NCBI GenBank assembly: GCA_023105745.1
Contig: JALGQZ010000019.1
Span: 4,340,001-4,404,000, forward strand
Reading direction: 5' to 3'
Length of the DNA: 64,000 nucleotides
DNA from: Austropuccinia psidii
Taxonomy: Eukaryota; Basidiomycota; Pucciniomycetes; Pucciniales; Sphaerophragmiaceae
Shown here piece after piece: positions 1 through 11,690 of the stretch (position 1 is the stretch's first letter; every line of letters begins with the position of its first letter). The translations under genes were made by a program, and so were the position numbers. The notes beneath the pieces are model-generated. The model was not told the DNA's origin. It worked only from the letters and a program-made list of their open reading frames with translations, and searched no databases.

Positions 1-753
1 CTTGAATTCAAAGATTGTGATAGATTTACCCCTGATTGGTGTACTCTATTGCCAGCACTGTAATTAACATAAAAAACATCAATCCAAGCCAGTACCAATC
101 AAACTCCTGCTATGCTCGAAAAGGGATGGAACCCCAAATTAACTCAAGATTCCTTGAGGAAAGATTTTATTGAAATACATTGCACAGCAGCTAGCTTCAA
201 CGGAATGATAGATAAAGCTAGAAAGCATGCAGTAAGGTGCATGGAAGACTCTTTTGCATATGCTAAGGACAAATGGGATAAATCACATGCAACTCCCGAT
301 TTCAAAGTGGGGGATTTAGTTCTTGTATCCACCACTAACTTCAATAACATCAAAGGATGTAGAAAGCTGAAAGACTCCCTTGCAGGACCTTTTGTTATTA
401 AGGCCCTCCATTGGTAAAATGCTGTTGAAGTAGAGTTATCTGAAGAACTTAGCAATAAGTATCCTCCATTTCCAGTGAGCTTGATAAAGCCATATAAATC
501 TAGTGATGCTGAAAAATTTCCCTTGAGGAATAAAGCTCTCCAAGCTATACCTCCTATTGAGTCATCTGGAAATAAGAAAATTACCAAATTTCTCAAAGAA
601 ACAAAGTTGAGAACCAACAAAGTAAGGGAATACCTTGTTAGGTACGGTGACCCAGCTTTTGAAGATGAATGTTTGCCAGAAAAAGACATGCCTGAAGCTA
701 CTAAACTTCTCAGAAGGTTCAGGCACACTAGAAATAACAATATTACAAAGTAA
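1..753 (+). pseudogene. Gypsy integrase C-terminal remnant (element I)
   Basis: One frame reads through the window edge to the TAA at 751-753 and encodes the C-terminal end of a Ty3/gypsy integrase. Visible parts are the end of the catalytic core (EKGWNP block near 118), the DNA-binding GPY/F-like part (FKVGDLVLVSTTNFNNIKG, near 301-355, then AGPFVI) and a C-terminal stretch like the chromodomain-type tails of related elements (EYLVRYGDPAFEDE). The frame is broken by TAA at 61-63, 70-72 and 415-417, so it is dead. The same protein region of element III (16691-17300, minus strand) is clearly homologous, so both belong to one broad family. Everything upstream of the integrase tail lies outside the window. 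Identification as an integrase tail is secure; the exact family is from memory. Confidence 0.85.
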
Positions 754-759
754 TATTCT

Positions 760-776
760 TTTTTAGGGGGAGGGAA
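760..776 (+). other. Polypurine tract of element I
   Basis: A T-run followed by AGGGGGAGGGAA sits directly before the TG that opens the LTR at 777. This is the usual site of plus-strand priming in LTR retrotransposons. Element III has a very similar tract (AGAGGGAGGGTA) at the same place. Confidence 0.8.
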
Positions 777-3741
777 TGTGAGCCTTAGAGGTATTGTCAT
801 ATACCCAAAAGACCACAAATGATAAATTAAAATACAAATATAAATAAAAAAAATTATGTATATTTTAAAAAATAAAAATTGAAATATAATTACAAATTTA
901 TATTTGAAAATCAAAATTTGATTATAATTTAAAAATAAAATTACAATAAAATTTAAAATTATGAAATTACATCTTCACTTGGAAAATCAAGTAAAAATGA
1001 ATTTTGAATAAAAATTTTGAAATTAAAATATTTTTGGTAAAAGGTTATATAAAATATACTTTAACTTCTTATCCAATAAGTAAACATAAAGAAATTATCA
1101 CAACATTGGATTCCTCATAAAAAATAAAGTGGGGTCACCTCTGAATGAAATTTCTGTAACTCAACTCTAAATGAGCTTAAATTAAGTTTTTAGTATTTTT
1201 TCTACAAAAGTATGAAAATACTCAAAAACCTGATTTAATTCACACCACATGTGGTGTTAACCATCAATTTTTTGTGTTAGAATTGAGGTGTTGTGTTTAT
1301 TTTAGAAGTTATGAGGAATTGAAGTATTTTCAATTGAGTTCATTTGAAATGTCAAAATGTCCGTGTGTATTACATAAGTGAGTTTTAATTTACATATGAG
1401 GGTTCAATTATTACAGATGTGGAATTAAAAACTCAATTGAATTAAATGTGTAAATTATAATTGTATTACATGATGACGAATTAAAGAAAAAATAAATTGG
1501 AAAGATTAATTCTGGGGGGGAAAAGACACTCTAGCTCTAAGGGGGAGCTAGACCCTCAAAATCTTTGCTGACTTGCCTGAGATGTCAAATTCTATGCAAA
1601 ATGTGACTCAATTGATCATGAGGTTTTGATACCAACCAGTGCAGTTTTAACTGTTGCAAAAAGGGCAAAACTACCCTTAATTTAAACCAACGTTAGTAGA
1701 AACAGCTTCAACTGACTTCTATGCCTCTTACACACATTGATTTAAGGGTCTAAAATGGCTAAAAATTGCAAAAAATGGCTTCAACCAGCCCTTTTTTGGT
1801 CTAAACCAGGGTTCAATGATGCCATAATTGGCTTTTCTGTTTTCACACTGTTTTTAACGACTGACAAGAGTAAATTTCATTTTTGAGTAAGAAAATTGAT
1901 GGCTATAAAAGAATTTCTTCTTTGCCCCACTTTTCTCTTCATCTTAGTAACTTTTCATTTTATAATCAGTTGAAACACTGTTAAACCAATCAATAAAAGA
2001 GTCCAAAAACCCTTTTTAAATGATTTTAAACCTTTCGACCACGTGGAAAAATCATTATAATCATTGTTTGTAACTCTTATAATCATTTTTACTCCTAAGC
2101 CACCGCAAAAGTGAATTAAAGCATCTTTCATCACTGTTCACTTTGTCACTTTGTTTCGAAATTCAGTGTGGTCACTTTTGGGCATGCTTTCTCTTTAAAT
2201 ATCTCTTTAAAGCAATTGTTCTTTAATTAATTGCTTGCAGTCCTTCTCTCAATTAATTCCAATTGAAATTGCTCTTGAAGAAATTTCTTTTGTAGCCTTA
2301 AATATCTCTTGCAAAGTATTTTTGGATAAATCTTTATTGTTGGTGAAACAATAAATTTTTATTATACTATTGTTTTATACTTATAAAGTTGAAAACAATA
2401 CAATTGGAGTGTTTTCTCTTTAAAAATACTATTTCTTACTATTTTCAATAATTGTACCTTATACAAATTTTGAGGACAGGAAAAGTACTTGATATTTTAT
2501 CAAAGTTTCATATCCACACCTTTGACATGAGGTATAAATTACTACAGATGTGTAATTCAGAACTCAATTGAATTACATATGTAAATTATAACTGTATTAC
2601 ATGATGAGGAATTAAAGAAAAATCAAATTGGAAAGATTAATTCTGGGGGGAAAAGACACTCTAGCTGTAAGGGGCAGCTAGACCCCCAAACTCTTTGCTG
2701 ACTGGTGTGGTATGTCAAAATCCACGCACAATTTCATTACTTTTGGCCTGGAATTGAGTCACAGGGTCTGCGACTCAATTGATCATGAGGTTTTGATATC
2801 AACCAGTGCAGTTTTAAATGTTGCCAAGAGGGTAAAACTACACTTAAGTTAAAACAGTGTTAGTAAAACAGCTTTAACTAATTTCTACGTCCCTTAGCCA
2901 CATTCTGAGGTGTTTGGAAGGCTCTAGACCAGGTATTGCTATAGAAATGGCTGATTTAAAGGTCTAAAATGGCTAAAAATAGCAAAAAATGGCTTAAACC
3001 AGCACTATTTTCGTCTAAACCAAGGTTCAATAATGCCATAATTGGCTTTTATGTTGTCAGAATGTTTTGAACAACTGAAAAGAGTAAATTCTACTTTTGG
3101 AGTAAGAAAATTGATGGCTGAAAAAGAATGTCTTCCTTGCCCCACCTTTCTGTTCATGTTAGAATCTTTTCCTTTTATAATTAGTTTAAAGACTGTCAAA
3201 CCAATCAATAAAAGATTCCAACCATGTTCTTTTTAACACTTTGAATCTTTCAACCACTTGAAAAAATTATTATAGTCATTTTTTGGAACTGTTATAATTA
3301 TTTTTACTCCTGAACCGCCGCAAAAGTGAATTAAAGCATCTTTCATCACTGTAAACTTTGTCACTTTGTTTCCAAATTCACTCTGGTAACTTTTGGGTGT
3401 GTTTTCTATTTGATATTCTTTTTAAAGACTTTGTTCTTGAATTAATTGCTTGCAGTTCTTTTCTCAATTAATTCCAATTGAAATTTCTCTTGAAGATATT
3501 TCTTTTGTAGCCTCAAATATCTCTTGTGGAGTATTTTTGGATAAATTGTTATTGTTGGTAAAACAATAGATTTTTATTATATTATTGTTTTATACTTAGA
3601 AAGTTAAAAAAAATAAAATTGGCGTGTTTTCTCCTTAAACATACTATTTCATACTATTTTTAAATAATTTTACCTTATACAAATTTGGAGGACAGGAAAA
3701 GTACTTGATATTTTATTAAAGTTTCATATCCACACCTTACA
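777..3741 (+). repeat. 3' LTR of element I, with internal duplication
   Basis: The LTR begins TGTGAGCCTTAGAGG and ends CCACACCTTACA, the same ends as the LTR at 9632-11454 (TGTGAGCCTTAGACG ... CCACACCTTACA). It is 2965 bp against 1823 bp for that copy. The extra length comes from a second diverged copy of its 3' two thirds (see 1394-3738). The sequence is AT-rich and has no convincing ORF. It ends exactly where CACTA copy 1 starts, so element I appears to be inserted in that CACTA element. Its own 5' LTR and target-site partner are outside the window. Confidence 0.8.
1394..3738 (+). repeat. Tandem segmental duplication inside the LTR
   Basis: Two diverged direct copies lie head to tail, about 1394-2522 and 2527-3738. 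Both run from a CATATGAGG / CATGAGG block through a GGGGGGAAAAGACACTC block and a TCACTGTTCACTTTGTCAC-like block to TTTCATATCCACACC. The first copy lacks about 80 bp (the TTGGCCTGGAATTGAGTCAC region) that is present in the second copy and in the LTR of element II. The copies are roughly 85% alike by eye. Confidence 0.75.
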
Positions 3742-6184
3742 TGTTCCCTTCATTTGTTTAATCAATGTGAATATATTTCTCTTATTAATTAACATAAATA
3801 CTTTGTTATTTGTTGGCATGTTTGCAAATACTCCAATCAAGCGCTCATAACCCCATAGGGATGTGGCTTGCGCTGGGCCCCAACATTGGAAGCGTTCTGG
3901 AATATTATCAGCAAAATGATGATTTGGTTTACTTCTCTGGTTTGGGAACAGGTGTTGATTGGAAAGGTAGAGTTTTTTCCAATTTTCAGAAAATGCAGGC
4001 ACATCATCCATTGAAATAGTCAAACTTGTGGCAATGTTGATAGCACTAATCAAATGGAATGTATTATTGGTTAATTCATTTGCAATTTCTTCTGTTTGAC
4101 CGATTTTTCTTTGAGTGTTGGGGGAGTTGTGTTCATCTAATGACATATTTTGACTGAGCATTAAAATGGAATATAGACCTTGTATAAGAGAGCCCATTCA
4201 GTGGCTTTTGAGCTACCATGAGAGGGGGAACCCATTTTGCGGGGTACTCCTGTCCATGATGAGAGAACTATGGTATCAGAGACAATTTATCAGAGATGCT
4301 CCAAAGCCTCACCCTTGATATAGTGATCACTCAGTGCACTGATATCCAGTTCAGAGGGAATGTAATCCACATAAAATGATGGAATATCTACAGAACCACT
4401 AGATGGATGTTATGTGTAAGGGGTGGGCGTTGGGAAGTAATTTTTCTGGGTGGAAGTCGTGGGGAGTGACTCATTTATTATTTTTGCTGTGTCCATTCTC
4501 AGGCAGTGGGCCTCTCTCAATATAATTTGTTCCAGAGGGCTGTTGAAGGTCGTGGAATCTGAGTCTGAACTGTTGGTGTCATTGGATTTCCTGTGGGACT
4601 TGAAATATATTTTTGATTTGGACTCTGGAATGCACAATTTGAGAGTTGCATGATCCTTCAAAATATCAAGTATTAAGTTATGCATTATGTCAAGATTAAA
4701 CATTCTGGTTGCATCCCAATACAGAAGGTCTTCCAAAATTTAATATTGCACTCCATGCTCACAGAAAATTGCTTGTTGTTGTTTTGAAGTTGCCCAAAGC
4801 CATTTTGCAATGGTTGATTTATGATTTTGATATGAGCATGTGTAGTGAAATTGAGGACCGATTTCTTCAATTTGAGCTTTGTGAATAGTGCAAAAATTAC
4901 AAAAGTGATTACCTGAATGAGAAATAAATACAGTAAGCTTGTGCATGGCAACCAAACCCACAATGGATGTGAGGATCGCAAAATGGATAAAGGATTGCGA
5001 AGGACCTGTTGAGGTGGGTGAAAAATGGTAAACTTTCCATAGATCTTTGAGCTCCTTGATGAGTGGCATTAATAGACAATTCAATTGAAGGGAAGTTAGC
5101 TTATTCAGACCAGGGATTATTCCTGCAACATAGACATTCTCTGGTTTGAATCTTTCACTTGGGGGGAGATTCAGACAAATAAAAATGATAGGTCCAATGC
5201 TGGCCAACCAGGTTGACTTTCCGTGTGCATTAAACCAGTCCACATAAATGTAGAAGGTCAATGAATCAGGAATGGAAATGAATGGGGAATCATTTATATT
5301 TCTAGTGCCAGTGAAGCGCCTCCAGACCAATCCATCCCAGATGTCAGATTTTGGAGAACCTTTGGGAATTGGGGATTGCTGATGTTGATGCAGAATTTCC
5401 ATGATTCCATCCCGCTGGCGAAATCTGGCAAGCCAATTTTTGAATGGTTGATAAATGAAATGTTTTTTTCATATACGTTTTTGCTTCATGTTGGTTGTGC
5501 TTTGGGTTTGGGGTTCAAATGAATTGATGAATTTGCCTAATTATTGTGTGCAAGGGGATCATGATCATTTGGGTCATTATGGCATTGACAGTGGGGCTTT
5601 TCAGTTGTGACAGAGTCAGTAAGGCCATTGAGAAAGAAACATTGAGGACAACATATATACGTTTGAATCACTGGCTCCAATTGGAGATGTTCAGATATGG
5701 TACCGATATCTGAAGGTATATGGAATGCAGGAGTGGGGGACCACCTGAGCTTTAGATACTTGACTTGATCAGCAGGTTCAGGGAAGGGTATATTATACCT
5801 TAATGATAGAATGGCAGATATTATCATTCCAAGGCCTTGTGGGGGAAGGTTTTGACTGCTGCTGTATGGTTTCTGTGCTGTTGAATTGACACCCGGTGGT
5901 GTGGAAAATGTGCTTTGGGTCAATTGAAAATAATCAGCTGGGAAAATTTGATCAAATAGAGTTTGCAGGCACTCAGATACTGATTCAGAAGTAGGGATGT
6001 TTGGAAGAGATTTGGGTGCAGTGGCTGATTTGAGATTTTTAATGTGCTGTTTATATTTGAAAGGTGTGAATGGAACTCCCTGCCTATCACCCTCAGGGGA
6101 GGAGTGTGTTTCAGTTGAGCAGTGTTGACACATGCATATATGGATTGAGGAATAGTGGGGGATTGACGTTGTTGCAGGAATCAT
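3742..6184 (-). pseudogene. TNP2-like CACTA transposase, degenerate and truncated
   Basis: The minus strand encodes a protein collinear with the better TNP2 copy at 35983-60584. The N-terminal cysteine motif (CMCQHC, near 6120), WDGLVWRRFTGTRN (near 5330), VDWFNAHGKS (near 5215), VYVAGIIPG (near 5125), SHSGNHFCNFCTIHKAQ (near 4890) and the C-terminal WGYERLIGVFANMPTNNK (near 3830) are all recognisable. Stops and frameshifts break it into at least four pieces (5537-6184, 4740-5402, 4410-4736, 3724-4197). The region after MPTNNK is lost because the LTR of element I starts there. The family is the transposase of CACTA/EnSpm DNA transposons, which cuts and pastes the element. This copy cannot be functional. 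Confidence 0.85.
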
Positions 6185-7149
6185 GAATAAGGTTGGGTCT
6201 TTTATAAATATTCATGCTTGATTGGCAAGTGTTTAGGAGTGTGATTAATTGGGAAAGAAATTGAGTGATTATTTATGAAGGGGGAGATGACATGATCCAG
6301 TTGACAGTTTTATCCCATTTGTAATGGTGGATGAGCTACAGGGGATAAAGCGTAACATGTCTCATATTGATGGAGGAATTGGTTAGGATTTTACTTGGGT
6401 ATATCACCATTTTGCTTGATGCTTGTACATATTCTAGTTTATTTACACATGTTCTAGTTTAATTACACATGGTGATGCAGCGGGGTTGACCCTTGAGGGG
6501 GTTCAATTAGTGAATTGTCACCATTTGATTGAGGGAATAAAATGTTAAGCCATGTACTCTGGCATGCCATTGTACATGGTTTAAGCCTTATTACAGACAT
6601 AATGATATAGCTCTATTACATTAAGGTTTGGAGTGGAGCTAAAGTCTTGGTATTTGGTTTGAGTGCAGAGGGCATTTAATTGGCTGGAATGTGATTTGGA
6701 TTGTCTTGCCTGTCTTGAAAAGGTGATGTCTATTTTGGGGGTAAATCCTTCATGAATATATGCTTATACAGATATAGAATTCAGGGGATTTTTGATGCAT
6801 ATATTGGAAGTTTGGATAATTCACACATTGCTACAATGGGGAGGGGGAAAGTTTCATTGAATCTAATTAATCATGGATTATGGGTCCCCTTTGAGATCAA
6901 GAAAATACCAAATTATATGCTGGTAGGCCATGCAGTATGGTTTCCGACAAAAGCAGAGGAGCTCAAGAGTAGGCATAGAGACTTCTCCTAAAAATAGTCT
7001 TATTCAACTTCCACAAGAGAATTGGTTCCCACTATTCATAGAATTTCTCTATTATAAATTTTAAAATCTTTCATCTCATATCACTCTATTTTATCATAAT
7101 ACTGAGCTGTTTTATCAAGTTGAAAATATTACAGTGGTTTTTTATCCCT
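6185..7149. other. Divergent intergenic region of CACTA copy 1
   Basis: About 965 bp between the two divergent genes. It aligns with 60585-61544 of CACTA copy 2 (shared blocks such as GTACATGGTTTAA near 6570 and GGTAAATCCTTCATGAATAT near 6740). It presumably held both promoters. A TATAAAAG sequence reads towards TNP2 at 6199-6206. I see no gene here. Confidence 0.5.
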
Positions 7150-9631
7150 TATGCAATCTTCCAACCCACATAAATCCCGTTAAGGTTCTGTTCATTTCTC
7201 AGATAGTGAATTCATCATAGAATATGTTAAAACACAGTCACCAATGAGTGCCAAAATTCCACTCACAACCCCTATTGCATCCTCCATGAATGTATCAGGT
7301 ATCAAGATTGATGTGGGAAATGTGATGGTGCAAACTTCAAGCACTTAGTCAATCCCAAATATTTCTGTAGCTCAAATTCCCCCAAATCCCACCAATACAC
7401 ATATGTATGTGTCTGAGGGGCCAGGAAGCACACCAGAAATCTCATCAAATGCTAATCCCCAATCAAAATTTGCACATGACTTCCTCCTTAATCCTGGTTG
7501 GAATTCAGTGCCATAACAGGAACCCTTTGGGCAAATTAAACAGCCATCCCTTAATATTCCATCAGGATACCAGGTTCATGTGGGAAATGAAAATCGGGTT
7601 AATTGGGGGACACAAAAAAGACCATCTGAAAATTTTACTCAGAGTGGTCTGTTGGAGGGAAATCCAGGCTTGACGCTTCATCAAAGTAAGTCATTTTGAT
7701 GTTGGAGTATAAAATAATTCACAATTTGATATGTTTGGTTCATTGGTTAGATATGGCAACTAAAGGCAAGTCAGTCTGATCTAAGGAGCCAATTGGAGAT
7801 CATGATTATGACCAGTCTTTATTAACTGTTTGATGTGTTAACTGATGTTTTGCATAGCAGGTACTGAAATTTATGCATCTTTACCTCTGGTCCATAAAGA
7901 AAAAAGTCACTGTACGTTATCATCCATATTTCTCTAAACCAAGAACAGCTTATGCCAGTTCATCAAGAGAAACAATTGTTGATGATGAGGATGAGAAAAT
8001 GTCTCCCAATCACAGTGAAGCAAAGGATGAACCAAGGAGGGATGATTTCATGGCGCATGAGGAGGGCACTCAGTCAAATAGTGAGTTCACCCGCCCTCAA
8101 ATGCCCCTTTCCCAGAGTATGCTTGAACAATCTGAATTCAGACATAAAAGGAACCAGGTGTGCAAAGATCACAATGTGGCAAAACATGCAAGCCAAAAGG
8201 AGCAACAAAGATGGCTGAAAGGGAAACTTCCAAAGATTCCCTATGGGATGAGATCAGCTGTACATGCCCATTGCCTGTTCCTACTCAGAGTGAGGGATAA
8301 AGATTTTTCCTCACTACCAGAACAGAAGAGCGTGAAATTGCAATTCAAGTTTCTGGTCATCTCGGATATATTGCTGAGGATGTTTTCAATAAGCCATCAA
8401 CAAAGGTTCCGTCTCAGGGTTTCCAAACCTACTGCAAAAATGAGCTCCATAAGTTAGGACTAAAGCAATTCACTTGGGACTGGGAGAGCTCGTGGCAACA
8501 TCCATTCAACAAGTTGATTTCTATGTTATTTTACAATACCTTCCATCTTGCACTTGTCAGCACTTAGTATAATCATTAGTGTTGAAACAAGGATCATAAT
8601 AACTACGGATTTGTGGCAGCTTCAATGGAGTAATATTTCACTTATTTAAAAAGAGAAAGGAAGTCCATTCAAAAGGATTCAAAGGATTTGGTGAAAAAGA
8701 AGGAAAATACAAATTTTGCAGATATTAATCAAAGGGTTAGTTACTTTATCTCTTCTTCATTGTGAAGGAAGTCTGATGATAACTTAATCAATGAGGTGAA
8801 GACCTGTGAGTAACGTTGTGAATGGTGTGATATGGCTAAATTTCCCATTCTAGCATCACAACTCAATGACCCTCAAGTATGCTCAGATACTGAGGAGGCA
8901 GTGGAAAATGGATGCCAAGTTTACTGCAGAGTGGGATTATGCTTGTGGTCACCATTATCTAATGAATTGGTATTAAAAATTCATAAAGACATACATTTTT
9001 GTACTTGGATTAAAAAAAGGGTAAGAAAACTATTGATAGATTGCCAGAAATAAAATAAAAATATGATGGTGATATTCTGGAAGGGCTATCTTTTCAGATA
9101 GTTGATAAAGAGTGGCTCAAAAGATGTGGTAAGATGCAGACTATTGCCCTCAAAAGACTTGAAATGCAGGTTATTAGAGAAAATGGTAATGCTCTGCAAT
9201 AAATTATTATTATAAATGTATAACACAGTTACACATCAGCATTTTGTGAGTTATTTGTGTTGGTGTAATAAAATCTCATTATTATTTCTTAAATATGCAA
9301 CAACTTTCTAAATAAGCTAGAATATAAAAAATATGACTTGGAAGGTATCATGGTCTCCCTTAGAAATAATACTCTATTGCACATTTTAATTGGAGAAATA
9401 TTGCAAAAGCTCAATCCAGCTCATGGTGTTCATAATGGTGGACCTGTGATGGGGTGAAAAGGACGTCTAAACTTTGTAAAACACAAATTAGATAGTATCA
9501 GGAAGGCTCATGCAGTTAATGAGTTTTTATTTTCTTGGAACTATTGGTGATTGGAATATGGGATTCCCATAAAGAAAGATTTCGAAATACTGATACATTT
9601 AAGGACAAAGATGAGCTTAAAAGGTACCTTC
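7150..9631 (+). pseudogene. Second CACTA gene, degenerate copy
   Basis: This is homologous along its length to the plus-strand gene at 61545-63606. The serine/proline-rich N-terminal part starts near 7160, but its start codon region is changed. The intron-1 donor (GTAAGT at 7686) and the next exon (ATGGCAACTAAAGGCAAG near 7752) are still visible. The charged central part (YHPYFSKPRT, near 7918) and the FTWDWESSWQHPFN block (near 8470) follow, then many stops and frameshifts. The conserved 3' block (HGVHNGGP near 9425) is also present. It adds independent evidence that the second gene and its introns are a fixed part of this CACTA family. The molecular function of the product is unknown to me. 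Confidence 0.7.
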
Positions 9632-11454
9632 TGTGTGAGCCTTAGACGTATTTTTATATACCCAAAAGACCACAAATAACAAAATAAGGTACAAATATAA
9701 ATAAAATTAATTTATTTATATCATCAAAATAAAAATAAAAATATAAATATACATTTATATACAAAAATGAAAGCTTAATTATAATTTAAAATAAAAATTA
9801 CATTAAATTTTGAAATTATGAAAATACATTTTTACTTAAAAAAATTAAGTAAAAATGAATTTTTCATAAAATTAATGAAATTAAACTAGTTTTGGTAAAA
9901 CATTACATAAAATATATTATAATTCTTATCCAATAAATAAACATAAGAAAATTAATTCACAATTAGATTCTTCATCAAAAATAAGCTGGGGTCACCTCTG
10001 GGTAAAATTCCTGTAACCCAACTCTAAATAAGCTTAAATTAAGCTTTTAATATTTTATGTACAAAAGTCGAAAATCCTCTAAACCTTAATTCAATTCACA
10101 ACACATGTGGTGTTAACCATTAATTTTTGTGTTGAAACTGAGGTGTTGTGTGTTGTTTGGAAGTTATGAGGAATTGAAGTATTTTCAATTGAAATGTCAA
10201 AAATGTGCACATGTAGTACAAAAGTGAACTGTAATTTACATATGAGGTATCAATTATTACAGTGGTTTACTGTAAAAATCAATTGAATTGTCTGTGTAAG
10301 TTACAAGTGTATTGTATGATGATGAATTGAAGAAAAAATAAATTGGAAAGATTAATTCTGGGGGAAAAGGTACTCTAACTCCAATGGGGAGCCAGACCCC
10401 CAAAATACTTGCTGACAGGCATGGGATGTCAAACTCCACACAAACGTTCATCACCCTTGGCCTGGAATTGAGTCACAAGGTCTGTGTCTCAATTTATGAT
10501 GAGGTTTTGATACCAACCAGGGCAGTTTCAACTGTTGCCAAGAGGGTAAAACTAGCCTTAAGCTAAAAAAATCTTAGCAAATTTTTTTAACTGGTTTCTA
10601 AATCTCATACACACATTCTGAAGTGTTTTTTGAAGGCTCTAGACAAGGTATTACTATAGTAATGGCTGATTTAAGGGTCTAAAATGGCTAAAAATGGCCA
10701 AAAGTGGCTAAAATCAGCCATTTTTTGGTGTAAACCAGGGTTCAATAATGCCATATTTGGATTTTCTGTTGTCAGAGTGTTTTCCACGACTTAAAAGAGT
10801 GAATTTTACTTTTTGAGTAAGAAAATTGATGGCTATAAAAGAATGTCTTCTTTAGCCCACTTGTCTCTTCATGTTAGAATCTTTTCCTTGCATAACTAGT
10901 TTAAACACTGTTAAACAAATTAATAAAACATTCCAACGACATTTTTATATCATTTGAAACACTTTATTTATGTGAAAAAATAATTATAATCATTTTTTGT
11001 AACTCTTCTAATCATTTTTAACCCTTGAACAACCCCATAAGTGAATTAAAGCATCTTTCATCACTGTTAGCTTTGTCACCTTCTTTCTAAATTCACTCTG
11101 GTCACTTTTGGGTGTGTTTTCTATTTAATAGTCTTTTAAAAGACTTTGATATTTAATCAATTTCTTGAAGTTCTTTTCTCAATTAATTCCAATTGAAATT
11201 GCTCTTCAAGAAATTTCATTTGTAGCCTTAAAAATCTCTTGTGGAGTATTTTTGGATACATTTTAATGTTGGTAGAACAATAAATCTTTATAATATTATT
11301 TTTCATACTTATAAAGCTCAAAACAATAAAACTGGAGTTTTTTCTCTTAAAAATATTATTTCTTACAATTTTTCAATCATTTTTTACCTTACAAAAATTT
11401 TGAGGACAGAAAAGTACCTGATTTTCAATCAAAGTTTCATATCCACACCTTACA
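9632..11454 (+). repeat. 5' LTR of element II
   Basis: It begins TGTGAGCCTTAGACG and ends CACCTTACA, giving the TG...CA ends of an LTR. It matches the LTR of element I over its full length but lacks that copy's internal duplication. It is AT-rich with no credible ORF. Confidence 0.85.
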
Positions 11455-11690
11455 TTTGGGGCCCAGCCATGATATTTTACCTGTGACATAATTCTTTAAT
11501 CTTTTGAAGTCTTTTTTTTTACGTTGAAAAACTTAAAGACATATAAAAAATACTTATAATTCAAAAAATCCATAAAAAATACTTTTTTTGTCATATTATA
11601 AGTGAGGCTTTATTTTTCATTTCTCTTTTGGAAAATCCTTTTTTTACTTAATCGATTGGATTTTTCATAAATTTTAGTGTGTGCCAACGT
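11455..11690 (+). other. Leader and probable primer-binding site of element II
   Basis: The bases after the LTR read TTTGGGGCCCAGCC. Element III has a similar TTTTGGGGGCCTGGGC at the same position after its 5' LTR, which supports this as the minus-strand primer-binding site of the family. I cannot name the tRNA. The rest of the stretch is AT-rich and holds no gene. Confidence 0.55.

Larger units (their letters stand above)
3742..9631. mobile_element. CACTA copy 1, internal fragment
   Basis: This piece holds a TNP2-like transposase pseudogene on the minus strand and a divergently transcribed second gene on the plus strand, with about 1 kb between them. The same two-gene order is found in CACTA copy 2 (35404 to beyond 64000). 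The left end is cut within TNP2 exon 1 by the LTR of element I. The right end is cut by the 5' LTR of element II at 9632. No terminal repeats of this copy remain in the window. It is the oldest layer visible here because both gypsy elements lie inside it. Confidence 0.8.

Noticed and set aside
144..914. 256-codon open frame on the minus strand
   Set aside because: It is the antisense of the integrase remnant at 1-753 and continues into the LTR. No family resemblance.
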